Positions 1 to 6,070 of a DNA stretch of 7,131 nucleotides are shown here, one piece after another. The notes under the pieces are model-generated. The model ran no database searches, was not told the DNA's origin, and was given only the letters and a program-made list of their open reading frames with translations. Position 1 is the first letter of the stretch. The number at the start of each line of letters is the position of its first letter. This stretch comes from Candidatus Elarobacter sp. GTDB taxonomy: Bacteria; Vulcanimicrobiota; Vulcanimicrobiia; Vulcanimicrobiales; Vulcanimicrobiaceae. The position numbers and the translations under genes were made by a program. The stretch lies in assembly GCA_030150085.1 (NCBI GenBank), contig JASLGJ010000242.1, forward strand, positions 1-7,131, in the 5' to 3' direction.

Positions 1-234
1 ACCGGTTCCGACGGCGCCACGATCGCCCGCCTCGCGCGCGCCGACGACGGCGCGGTGCGCGCGCTCGCCCGCCGGACAGGCGCGCGTTTCGTCGACCTGT
101 TCGCCGCGACGCGCGCACGCCGCGCGGACGCGGCGCGCTTCCTCTCCGACGACCGCTTCCACCCCTCCGACGCCGGCCACGCCGCCTTCGCCGACGCCCT
201 CGCGCCCGTACTGCTGCGCGCGGTCGCAGGCTGA
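1..234 (+). CDS. SGNH/GDSL-type hydrolase, C-terminal end (5' truncated by window)
   Basis: The frame is open from base 1 and ends at a TGA at 232-234, giving the last 77 residues of a protein that begins outside the window. The visible part reads as the end of an SGNH-hydrolase fold. A strand-like RFVDLF segment lies at visible residues 29-34. The block V signature follows as D51-R-F-H54-P-S, then G59-H60 and a helix ending in LAPVLL. In this superfamily the Asp and His of DxxH complete the catalytic triad with a Ser near the N terminus, which cannot be seen here. Such enzymes hydrolyse esters of lipids, acylated sugars or other small substrates; the substrate cannot be told from this end. 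The gene converges on the protease remnant on the other strand. No terminator hairpin with a T-run follows the stop. I am fairly sure of the fold and unsure of the role. Confidence 0.75.
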   Translation, partial: TGSDGATIARLARADDGAVRALARRTGARFVDLFAATRARRADAARFLSDDRFHPSDAGHAAFADALAPVLLRAVAG

Positions 235-550
235 CCCGCCGGCCTGGTCGCGGATGTTCATCGCGCGCCGGCCGTCGCCGTTGGGCACGAGGTAGAGCCG
301 GCTGGTCCCGTAGTCGAGCCCGAGGGTGAAGAAGCGCAGATTGGGCTGGCCGCTCCTGGTGCGGACGTCGAGCGCGACCGCGTGCGGGTCGGTCGGCGGC
401 GCGTACGCATCGCCCGGAACGGCGGTCACGCGCTGGTGCTCGTAGTCGATGGTGAGCCCGAATTCGGCCAGGAAATCGAATTCGAGCAAGCCGACTTCCT
501 TGACCCCGGGCTGCGCGTTCCAGCCCTGCGGCACGAGCTGAACGGCGACG

Positions 551-566
551 TCGCGCAGTCCGAGCT
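551..566. repeat. 16-bp direct repeat, copy 1 (within protease remnant)
   Basis: The 16-mer TCGCGCAGTCCGAGCT is present here and again at 643-658, perfectly conserved. On the minus strand it encodes LGLRD in the downstream frame of the protease remnant. The two copies start 92 bp apart, which is not a multiple of three, although both encode an LGLR segment. Confidence 0.85.
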
Positions 567-642
567 GACCGACTGCATCGCGGGCACGATGGCGCGGGCG
601 GTCGTGTAGCGCCCGGCGGTGACGGCCGAGCGGGTCCCGTAC

Positions 643-658
643 TCGCGCAGTCCGAGCT
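643..658. repeat. 16-bp direct repeat, copy 2 (within protease remnant)
   Basis: This is the second perfect copy of the 16-mer found at 551-566. On the minus strand it encodes LGLRE in the upstream frame of the protease remnant. It probably reflects similar local protein sequence and GC-biased codon choice rather than a mobile or regulatory element. Confidence 0.85.
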
Positions 659-778
659 CGTGCGCGACGCCGCGATCCAGGACGATGCCCGAGGCTCCGG
701 TGTCGAGCACGAAATCGAGCCCGCGCCCGGCGATCGTGACCCGCACGTCGACGTGATTGGTGCCGGCCAGCGCGGTGG

Positions 779-1972
779 CTAGTCGCCGGTGCGCACGAAG
801 GCGTCCCAGTACCAGACGCCCCAGGTGCCGACCAGGCACGACCAGGCGATCAGGGCCGTGCCCCAGACCGGGAAGCGCTCGCGCTCGCGCACGCCCAGCG
901 CGATGAGCACCAGCGCGAAGGGCTCGAAGTCCAGCGCGTGGCGCATGCCGAACTGCACCCAGCCGTTGAGGTAGTAGAAGAACGAGGGCCCGGCGACGAG
1001 CGCGATCGTCGCCCACAGCAGCCAGACCAGCCGCCGCCGGCGCGGGGCGAGGAAAGCCAGCGCCAGTGCGGGGCTGGTCCAGGTCAGCGCGATGCCCTTG
1101 GGATCGACCTTGAAGATCGGCCACTCGGCGATCTGGCGGTACTCCGCCAGCACCGGCGCCTGCAGGAAATACGACCAGAACTCGTAGGGGAAGTAGCTCA
1201 GCCGGAACGGGCTGCCGGTGGTCTGGCCCCAGCTGTCCTGCTGGTAGAACAGGGTGTAGCCGATGTCGCGCGGCGTGCCGTACTGGACCAGATCGCGCCA
1301 CACCCAGAGCGCGCCCGCCAGCGCGACGACCGCCCCGAACTGGAGCAGGCGCCGCCGGCGCTGCTCGACCGGGTAGTACAGCAGCGCGCCGTAGAGCGGC
1401 AGGGCGAGGATCATCGTGAAGCGCGAGCCGAAGGCGAGCACCGCCCACAGCGCGACCAGCCAGGCCCGCTTGCGCCCGAAGGCCTCGGCCAGCGCGAGCA
1501 GGGTGAACGCGACCGCCGCGGAGTGGGCGATGAACCACACGTCGCCCAGCATCGAGCACCACCACAGGTCGGTCCCGGCGAACAGGAACGCCAGCAGCAG
1601 CACCGCCCGCTCGTCGCTCAGGCCGAGGTGGCGCAGCAGCCGCAGCCCGGCCCCCAGCGCGACCAGGCAGAGCACGATCGCCTCGGTCGTCTGGTTGGCG
1701 GTCTTGAAGACGGCCACGACCGGGACCAGCAGCAGGGCCGGCACCGGGCCCTCGATGATCCAGTTGAGCCCGTGGTAGGCCAGCGAGTCGATCACCGTGT
1801 CGTGGCGGTCGACCCACAGGTGGCCGTCGAGGATGGCCCGCGCCAGGACCACGTCGTTCTCGTAGGGCGTCTTGCGGCCGTGCGAGGAGACGAGCAGCGC
1901 CACGACGACCAGGACGGCGAACCCCACGACCCAGGGCGAGGGGAGGGGATACCGCTTCCATGCGCTCGTCAT
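779..1972 (-). CDS. Polytopic membrane protein, GT-C (PMT/ArnT-like) glycosyltransferase candidate
   Basis: This 397-residue protein begins at an ATG (1972-1970) and ends at TAG (781-779). It has many hydrophobic segments. The first is at about residues 14-30. Others lie near 76-90, 97-110, 123-135, 147-162, 171-183, 187-200 and 212-225, and more follow after a long soluble stretch at about 227-290. Just after the first membrane segment is E38-N-D40. The ExD form of the acidic motif in the first outer loop is a known mark of GT-C enzymes, which transfer sugars from polyprenyl-phosphate donors on the outer face of the membrane. The arrangement fits that fold. Substrate and acceptor are unknown, and a non-enzymatic membrane protein remains possible. 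There is no strong Shine-Dalgarno sequence before the ATG, only a GCGG run. The gene is divergent from the BI-1 family gene, and its stop abuts the protease remnant. Confidence 0.6.
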   Translation of the reverse strand: MTSAWKRYPLPSPWVVGFAVLVVVALLVSSHGRKTPYENDVVLARAILDGHLWVDRHDTVIDSLAYHGLNWIIEGPVPALLLVPVVAVFKTANQTTEAIVLCLVALGAGLRLLRHLGLSDERAVLLLAFLFAGTDLWWCSMLGDVWFIAHSAAVAFTLLALAEAFGRKRAWLVALWAVLAFGSRFTMILALPLYGALLYYPVEQRRRRLLQFGAVVALAGALWVWRDLVQYGTPRDIGYTLFYQQDSWGQTTGSPFRLSYFPYEFWSYFLQAPVLAEYRQIAEWPIFKVDPKGIALTWTSPALALAFLAPRRRRLVWLLWATIALVAGPSFFYYLNGWVQFGMRHALDFEPFALVLIALGVRERERFPVWGTALIAWSCLVGTWGVWYWDAFVRTGD

Positions 1973-2034
1973 GCCGCAGCGCCGTTTCGTGCGCGCGTAA
2001 CCACGGCCCCGCCGCGGCGGTACAAGAACCCGCC
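1973..2034. promoter_or_regulatory. Divergent intergenic region between membrane-protein genes
   Basis: These 62 bp separate the start codons of two divergent genes, so promoters for both should lie here or just inside the coding ends. A TACAAG at 2021-2026 resembles a -10 box, but no matching -35 box sits at the right distance. No clear operator or strong ribosome binding site was found for either gene. Confidence 0.3.
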
Positions 2035-2712
2035 ATGTATCAGAGACGCACCCCCTACGCGCCGTACGGCAACCGCTACGCGGCGGCCCCGGCCGTCCCC
2101 GTCCCGGGGCTGCTCGGCCAAGTCCTCGGCATCACCGGGGTCGGCTTCCTGGTCACCGCGCTGGCGGCGTACCTGTTCCGCGGGATCTCGCCGCTGGTCG
2201 GCCTGATCGCCTTCTTCGCCGGCTTCGCGCTGCTGTTCGCGATCAACGGCACGCGGGCCAACCCGCGCGTGGCCCTGCTGTGGTTCTACGCCTTCACCTT
2301 CCTCGAGGGCATCGGCCTGGCACCGACGATCGCCCGCTACGTCCACGCCTTCGGCCCCGAGGTGGTGGTCAACGCGGCCGGCACGACCGGCTTCGGCATG
2401 CTCGTCCTGGGCGGCGTGGCGTTCGTGTTCTCGGTCGACTGGCGGCGCTTCCAGGGCATCGCCTTCGGGGCCCTGATCGCCCTGCTGGTGGTCGGGCTGA
2501 TCGCGGCCTTCACCCACTGGGTCCACCCGGCGACCTACTCCTGGCTGACCCTGGGCGTGTTCACCCTGCTGACCCTGATCGACTTCAGCCGCATTCGGGC
2601 CGGCGGGGACGGGCTGACGGCGGTCGACCTGGCCCTGGCGATCTACCTGGACGCGGTCAACATCTTCCTGGCCCTGCTCTCCCTGTTCGGGATGCGCTCG
2701 CGGGACGACTAG
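2035..2712 (+). CDS. Bax inhibitor-1 (BI-1/YccA/YetJ) family membrane protein
   Basis: This 225-residue protein has a hydrophilic N-terminal tail of about 25 residues rich in Tyr, Pro and Ala, followed by about seven hydrophobic segments, the usual BI-1 layout. Family marks include E91-G-I-G after a Phe-rich helix (FYAFTFLEGIGLAP). D183 lies in LIDFSRIR, and the C-terminal helix is AIYLDAVNIFLALLSLFG with D206. In the bacterial homologue YetJ two Asp residues in the last helices form a pH-sensitive latch over a calcium pore. D183 and D206, 23 residues apart, are the natural equivalents. The protein should sit in the inner membrane, possibly as a calcium leak or a partner of membrane proteases as for E. 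coli YccA. I chose the ATG at 2035. An in-frame ATG at 1960 would add 25 unlike residues and overlap the divergent gene's start. It may be transcribed with purF, 62 bp downstream. Confidence 0.85.
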   Translation: MYQRRTPYAPYGNRYAAAPAVPVPGLLGQVLGITGVGFLVTALAAYLFRGISPLVGLIAFFAGFALLFAINGTRANPRVALLWFYAFTFLEGIGLAPTIARYVHAFGPEVVVNAAGTTGFGMLVLGGVAFVFSVDWRRFQGIAFGALIALLVVGLIAAFTHWVHPATYSWLTLGVFTLLTLIDFSRIRAGGDGLTAVDLALAIYLDAVNIFLALLSLFGMRSRDD

Positions 2713-2734
2713 CCCGGACTCGAACTTTGCGCCT

Positions 2735-2761
2735 GGAACCGGGGCCTTGCGGACCGGTTCC
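2735..2761 (+). promoter_or_regulatory. Perfect 8-bp inverted repeat upstream of purF
   Basis: GGAACCGG at 2735-2742 is mirrored by CCGGTTCC at 2754-2761, with an 11-nt loop. It lies 22 bp after the BI-1 family stop codon and ends 13 bp before the purF ATG. No T-run follows, so it is not a standard intrinsic terminator. It could be a leader hairpin affecting purF translation, a processing site, a weak terminator or a protein-binding site. The symmetry is seen directly; any function is inference. Confidence 0.5.
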
Positions 2762-2774
2762 TGAAGCATGACTC

Positions 2775-4223
2775 ATGGCGCGCTCGTACGATGAAGAAGC
2801 GGCTCTCCCCGCCGGCGACGTTCTGCACGAGGCCTGCGGGGTGGCCGGCGTCTACGCGCCCGGCGACGACGTCGCCCGGCTGACGTACTTCGGGCTCTAC
2901 GCGCTCCAGCACCGGGGCCAGGAGAGCGCCGGGATCGCGGTCGGCAACGGCCGCGCGATCGACAGCCACCGCGAGATGGGGCTCATCACCGGCGTCTTCG
3001 ACGAAGAGGTGCTGGGCCGGATGCGGGGCAACGTCGCGGTCGGCCACACCCGCTACTCGACCAGCGGCAGCTCGATCGTCTGCAACGCCCAGCCCTTCGT
3101 CGAGCAGTCGGACCTTGGCCCGTTCGCCTTCGCCCACAACGGCAACCTGACCAACGCCGAGGAATTGCTCGCCCGCCTGCCCGAGGACGTCCGCCTGAGC
3201 GCGACCTCCGACAGCGAGCTGCTGGCGCTGACGATCGCGCTGGCCGAGGGCGCGACCTGGCCCGAGAAGATCAAAGCCGCGATGCGGATCACCGAGGGCG
3301 CCTACTCGGTCGCGCTCTGCACCCGCGACGCGCTCTACGCCTTCCGCGACCCCTGGGGCGTGCGCCCGCTGTGCATCGGCACCTACGGCGTCGACGGCTA
3401 CATGATCGCCTCGGAGTCGTGCGCGCTGGCGACCGTCGGCGCGCACTACCTGCGCGAGATCGCGGCCGGCGAGGTGGTCGCGATCGACGCGGCCGGCATC
3501 CGCACCGAGCACGTCGAGGTCGTCAAGACGCCCGCGCTGTGCATGTTCGAGTACATCTACTTCGCGCGCCCCGACAGCGTGCTCTCGGGGCGCTCGATCT
3601 ACATGGCGCGCTACGAGATGGGCCGCGCGCTGGCGCGCGAGCACCCCGTCGACGCCGACGTGGTGATGGCGATTCCCGACAGCGCGATCCCGGGCGGGAT
3701 CGGCTACGCCGCCGAGAGCGGCATCCCGTACGTCGAGGGCCTGATCAAGAACCGCTACATCGGGCGCACGTTCATCAGCCCCGACCAGAAGATGCGCAGC
3801 CAGGGCGTGCAGCTCAAGTTCAACCCGATCGTGGAGAACCTGCGCGGCCAGCGCGTGGTGGTGGTCGACGACTCGATCGTGCGCGGCACGACGACGCCGC
3901 GGATCGTCTCGCTGCTGCGCGACGCGGGCGCGCGCGAGGTGCACCTGCGCATCACCTCGCCGCCGATCGTCCACCCCTGCTTCCTGGGCGTCGACATGGC
4001 GACGTACGCCGAGCTGATCGCGGCCAACCTGAGCATCGAGCAGATCTGCGACAAGGTCGGGGCCGACTCGCTGGGCTTCCTGAGCATCGCCAACCTGGTC
4101 GGCGCGACCGGGCGGGCCGGGGGCGACTTCTGCCTGGGCTGCCTGAACGGCCGCTACCCGACCATCCCGGCCGTCTCGCACGGCAACCTGCAGAGCGACC
4201 AGCAGCCTGCGCTCAAAGCGTAG
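2775..4223 (+). CDS. purF: Amidophosphoribosyltransferase (glutamine PRPP amidotransferase)
   Basis: PurF makes 5-phosphoribosylamine from PRPP and glutamine, the first committed step of purine synthesis, in the cytosol. The 482-residue protein has the N-terminal Ntn glutaminase domain. Its nucleophile is Cys21 (ACGVAGVY), so a 20-residue propeptide should be cleaved off. Glutamine-site motifs are GHTRYSTSG (90-98), HNGNLTN (121-127) and SDSE (145-148). The phosphoribosyltransferase domain carries the PRPP loop VVVVDDSIVRGTT (361-373). Cys256, Cys402, Cys453 and Cys456 match the four ligands of the iron-sulphur cluster in the Bacillus-type enzyme, so this is the Fe-S class rather than the E. 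coli class. I chose the ATG at 2775, which has a weak GAAG eight bases upstream; another ATG at 2768 is out of frame. Length is normal. Feedback inhibition by purine nucleotides is known for the family. The gene converges on a small minus-strand gene 17 bp away. Confidence 0.97.
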   Translation: MARSYDEEAALPAGDVLHEACGVAGVYAPGDDVARLTYFGLYALQHRGQESAGIAVGNGRAIDSHREMGLITGVFDEEVLGRMRGNVAVGHTRYSTSGSSIVCNAQPFVEQSDLGPFAFAHNGNLTNAEELLARLPEDVRLSATSDSELLALTIALAEGATWPEKIKAAMRITEGAYSVALCTRDALYAFRDPWGVRPLCIGTYGVDGYMIASESCALATVGAHYLREIAAGEVVAIDAAGIRTEHVEVVKTPALCMFEYIYFARPDSVLSGRSIYMARYEMGRALAREHPVDADVVMAIPDSAIPGGIGYAAESGIPYVEGLIKNRYIGRTFISPDQKMRSQGVQLKFNPIVENLRGQRVVVVDDSIVRGTTTPRIVSLLRDAGAREVHLRITSPPIVHPCFLGVDMATYAELIAANLSIEQICDKVGADSLGFLSIANLVGATGRAGGDFCLGCLNGRYPTIPAVSHGNLQSDQQPALKA

Positions 4224-4240
4224 CGCGGGCGCTCGGGTCT

Positions 4241-4438
4241 CTACACGCCGGGCTCGGAGGCCGCGGGCGGGTCGCTGGCCGGGAACGACTCCGCGTCCGC
4301 CTCGTCGTAGGGGTCGGGCTCCTCGGGCGCGGCCTCGTACTGCGAGGGCTGGTCCGGCCGCGAGGGATCGCTGACCGGGCCGCCGGGGTCCTGGGCGGGG
4401 CCGTCGGGGTCGGGGATGACGGGCTCTTGCGGGTTCAT
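4241..4438 (-). CDS. Small acidic, proline-rich protein with SFPASDPP motif
   Basis: This 65-residue protein has 17 Pro and 16 Asp/Glu against a single Arg, so it should be strongly acidic and disordered. It has no signal peptide or membrane segment. Near the C terminus is D45-E-A-D-A-E-S-F-P-A-S-D-P-P58. I recognise the (S/T)FPASDPP core from short hypothetical proteins in many bacteria, usually preceded by an acidic helix as here. Their function is unknown to me. The ATG at 4438-4436 is preceded by a GGGTGG run that could serve as ribosome binding site. It starts 18 bp after the pepA stop on the same strand, so co-transcription with pepA is likely. Its stop lies 17 bp from that of convergent purF. 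The conserved motif argues that it is a real gene rather than a chance frame. Confidence 0.7.
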   Translation of the reverse strand: MNPQEPVIPDPDGPAQDPGGPVSDPSRPDQPSQYEAAPEEPDPYDEADAESFPASDPPAASEPGV

Positions 4439-4456
4439 GCCACCCGCTTACCCGCC

Positions 4457-5983
4457 CTAGGCGGTCACGGCCGACTTGGCGACGCCGTTCACCGCGCCGG
4501 CGCCGTGCTGGGCCAGGTCCTCGACCAGGGTCAGCATGGCGCGCACCGGGGTTCCGTTGGGGCCCTTGGCGAGGTAGGGCAGCTCGCTCTCGCCGTAGGC
4601 GGTGCCAGCGATGTCGAGGTGGATCCAGGGCGTGTCGCCCGCGAAGGCCTTCAGGAAGGCGGCTGCGGTCTCGGCGCTGGCGGCGCGCCCGCCGGTGTTC
4701 TTGAGGTCGGCGATGTCGCTCTTGATCTGGGCGTCGTACTCGGGGTAGAGCGGCAGGCGCCAGTAGCGCTCGCCGACGTCCTTCACGACGTCGAGGAAGC
4801 GCTCGACGAAGGCGTCGTCGTTGGACATGGTGCCGCTCGCCACGTGGCCCAGCGCGACGATGCAGCCGCCGGTCAGGGTCGCGGTGTCGACCAGCTTGGT
4901 CGCGCCCAGCTTCTTGGCGTAGCAGATCGCGTCGGCCAGGATCAGGCGCCCCTCGGCGTCGGTGTTGATGACCTCGATGGTCTTGCCGTTCATGGCCCGC
5001 ACGACGTCGCCGGGCTTGATGGCCTTGGAGCCGGGCATGTTCTCCGAGGCCGGCACCAGGCCGATCACGTTGAGCTTGGGCCGCAGCGTGCCGATCGCCC
5101 ACATGGTCGCGATCACGCCCGCCCCGCCCGACATGTCGTACTTCATCTCGTGCATGTTCTCGGGCGGCTTGAGCGAGATGCCGCCGCTGTCGAAGGTCAG
5201 GCCCTTGCCGACCAGGGCCAGGATCTCGCTCGAGCCGGGGTCGCCCTGGTAGGTCATCACCGAGAGCGTGGCCGGCTCGGCGGAGCCCTGCGAGACGCCC
5301 AGCAGCGAGCCCATGCCCTCGGCCTTCATGCGGGCCTCGTCGAGCACGTCGAACTCCAGCCCCGCCTCGGCGGCCAGCTCGCGGGCGCGCGCGGCCAGAT
5401 CGGTCGGGGTCATGTCGTTGGCCGGGGTGAGCGCCATCAGGCGGGCCTTGTTGACCGCCTCGCCCAGCACCGCGCCGCGCTTGGCGCCGGCCTCGACCTC
5501 GGCGGCGGCGTAGTCGCCGGCCAGGATCGCGACCTCGGCGGTCTTCACCGGGCGGTCGGGCTCGCTGCGGTAGGTGGTGGTGTCGAGCGTGGCCGCCAGC
5601 GCGCCCTCGGCCGCGAACGACGCCGCCAGCGCGCCGTCGAGCCCGCCCGGGAGCGCGATCGCGATCCGCTCCACGCCGCGCTTGCCCAGATGGCGCACGG
5701 CGGTGCCGGCGTATTTGGCGAGCAGGCTCGGGGTCAGCTTGGCGCGCTCGCCCAGGCCGACCGCCAGCACGCGCTTGAACGGCTGCTCCTTGGCGTGGAC
5801 GAGCGACGTCTCGTTGAGCTTGCCGACGATCTCGCCCGAGGCGAGGACATCGGCGATCGCGCCGCCGAGCGCGCGATCGGCCTCAGCCGCGGCGCCGTCG
5901 AGGGCGGCGCCTGCGAAAACCGGGACGACGAGCGCGCCGGTCGCGACCGACGCTGCCGCGTCGTGCGAGACGTGGACGTGCAT
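4457..5983 (-). CDS. pepA: Leucyl aminopeptidase, M17 family
   Basis: PepA is a cytosolic two-metal aminopeptidase, hexameric in known members, that removes N-terminal residues during peptide turnover. The 508-residue protein has the variable N-terminal domain (about 1-170) and a highly conserved catalytic domain. Metal ligands are K260 and D265 (GKGLTFDSGG), D283 (YDMSGGA), and D342 and E344 in the signature NTDAEGRL (340-347). Catalytic K272 and R346 are in place. All are exactly ten residues below the E. coli PepA numbers. TLTGG (369-373) also matches the family. The start is the ATG at 5983-5981, preceded by an excellent GGAGG six bases away. The frame stays open upstream to 6436, but only as antisense of purM. 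E. coli PepA also binds DNA as a repressor and in Xer recombination; nothing here shows that for this protein. It is divergent from purM and leads the small acidic protein gene. Confidence 0.96.
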   Translation of the reverse strand: MHVHVSHDAAASVATGALVVPVFAGAALDGAAAEADRALGGAIADVLASGEIVGKLNETSLVHAKEQPFKRVLAVGLGERAKLTPSLLAKYAGTAVRHLGKRGVERIAIALPGGLDGALAASFAAEGALAATLDTTTYRSEPDRPVKTAEVAILAGDYAAAEVEAGAKRGAVLGEAVNKARLMALTPANDMTPTDLAARARELAAEAGLEFDVLDEARMKAEGMGSLLGVSQGSAEPATLSVMTYQGDPGSSEILALVGKGLTFDSGGISLKPPENMHEMKYDMSGGAGVIATMWAIGTLRPKLNVIGLVPASENMPGSKAIKPGDVVRAMNGKTIEVINTDAEGRLILADAICYAKKLGATKLVDTATLTGGCIVALGHVASGTMSNDDAFVERFLDVVKDVGERYWRLPLYPEYDAQIKSDIADLKNTGGRAASAETAAAFLKAFAGDTPWIHLDIAGTAYGESELPYLAKGPNGTPVRAMLTLVEDLAQHGAGAVNGVAKSAVTA

Positions 5984-5989
5984 GGAGTT

Positions 5990-5994
5990 CCTCC
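5990..5994 (-). promoter_or_regulatory. Shine-Dalgarno sequence of pepA
   Basis: The minus strand reads GGAGG here, six bases before the pepA ATG. It is the only near-perfect ribosome binding site in the window. It fixes the pepA start at 5983 rather than any upstream in-frame codon. Confidence 0.85.
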
Positions 5995-6007
5995 GGGGGG
6001 ACAGAAG

Positions 6008-6021
6008 CGGTCGGGCGACCG
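6008..6021. promoter_or_regulatory. 14-bp palindrome, operator-like, between pepA and purM
   Basis: CGGTCG-GG-CGACCG is a perfect 6-bp inverted repeat with a two-base centre. It lies 24 bp upstream of the pepA ATG and 49 bp upstream of the purM ATG. The two-base centre is too short for a good RNA hairpin, so a dimeric DNA-binding protein is the better reading. No regulator is identified, and chance palindromes are common in GC-rich DNA. Confidence 0.4.
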
Positions 6022-6070
6022 TGAAAGACAATCCAGTTTGGTTTACGCGCGCCGCGGGTGCGGCCCTCCG

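Larger units (their letters stand above)
241..770 (-). pseudogene. Retropepsin-like aspartic protease remnant, frameshifted
   Basis: Read on the minus strand from about 770 downwards, the translation has a beta-strand run (HVDVRVTIAGRGLDFVL) leading into the catalytic motif D-T-G-A-S-G at 704-687. An ELGLRE segment and a PAM stretch follow. In that frame translation then turns to nonsense and stops at 428-426. Shifting frame at about 575-567 restores a family-like sequence: QLGLRDVAV, QLVPQGWN, PGVKEVGLLEFDFLAEFGL and TIDYEHQRV. This is the end of a first protease lobe, followed by the start of what looks like a second. One missing base explains the shift. There is no ATG upstream in frame. 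The only plausible start is a GTG at 746-744, inside the conserved strand, and there is no signal peptide. No stop occurs in the downstream frame before position 1. Both ends therefore look lost, one against the membrane-protein gene and the other against the hydrolase gene. A sequencing error could explain the frameshift but not the missing ends. Confidence 0.6.
5984..6070. promoter_or_regulatory. Divergent pepA/purM intergenic region with AT-rich island
   Basis: These 87 bp lie between the start codons of divergent pepA and purM and should hold promoters for both. Bases 6021-6048 are clearly richer in A and T than anything around them and are the likeliest site for promoter melting. On the minus strand a TTGTCT resembles a -35 box, but no good -10 box lies at proper spacing, and no good plus-strand pair was found. 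No strong ribosome binding site precedes purM. Confidence 0.45.

Noticed and set aside
2021..2026. TACAAG as the -10 box of the BI-1 family gene.
   Set aside because: No -35-like hexamer lies 16-18 bp upstream, and it sits only nine bases before the start codon.
1960..2034. The upstream in-frame ATG at 1960 as start of the BI-1 family protein.
   Set aside because: It would overlap the start of the divergent gene and add 25 residues unlike a BI-1 N terminus. The ATG at 2035 fits family length.
426..2036. A 536-residue minus-strand frame running through the membrane-protein gene into the protease motif.
   Set aside because: From 2036 down to about 780 it is an off-frame shadow of the GT-C-like gene. 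Only its end is real protease sequence, reported as a remnant.
2768..2794. An eight-codon mini-frame (ATG at 2768, TGA at 2792) overlapping the purF start, as a possible leader peptide.
   Set aside because: There is no ribosome binding site at suitable spacing and no composition hinting at attenuation. It is likely chance.
4209..4233. Short GCGCT/AGCGC inverted repeats around the purF stop as a terminator.
   Set aside because: Stems are only five pairs with no T-run, and such repeats are common by chance in DNA this rich in G and C.
2709..5102. A 797-residue minus-strand open frame across purF and pepA.
   Set aside because: It is antisense to purF and off-frame within pepA, both of which have full catalytic motifs. 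Lack of stops is expected at this GC content.
3371..6070. A plus-strand frame open from 3371 straight into purM, which would give a 1238-residue protein.
   Set aside because: Before 6071 it is an off-frame reading of purF and the antisense of pepA, with Arg/Gly/Ala-rich shadow composition. The purM family N terminus matches the ATG at 6071.
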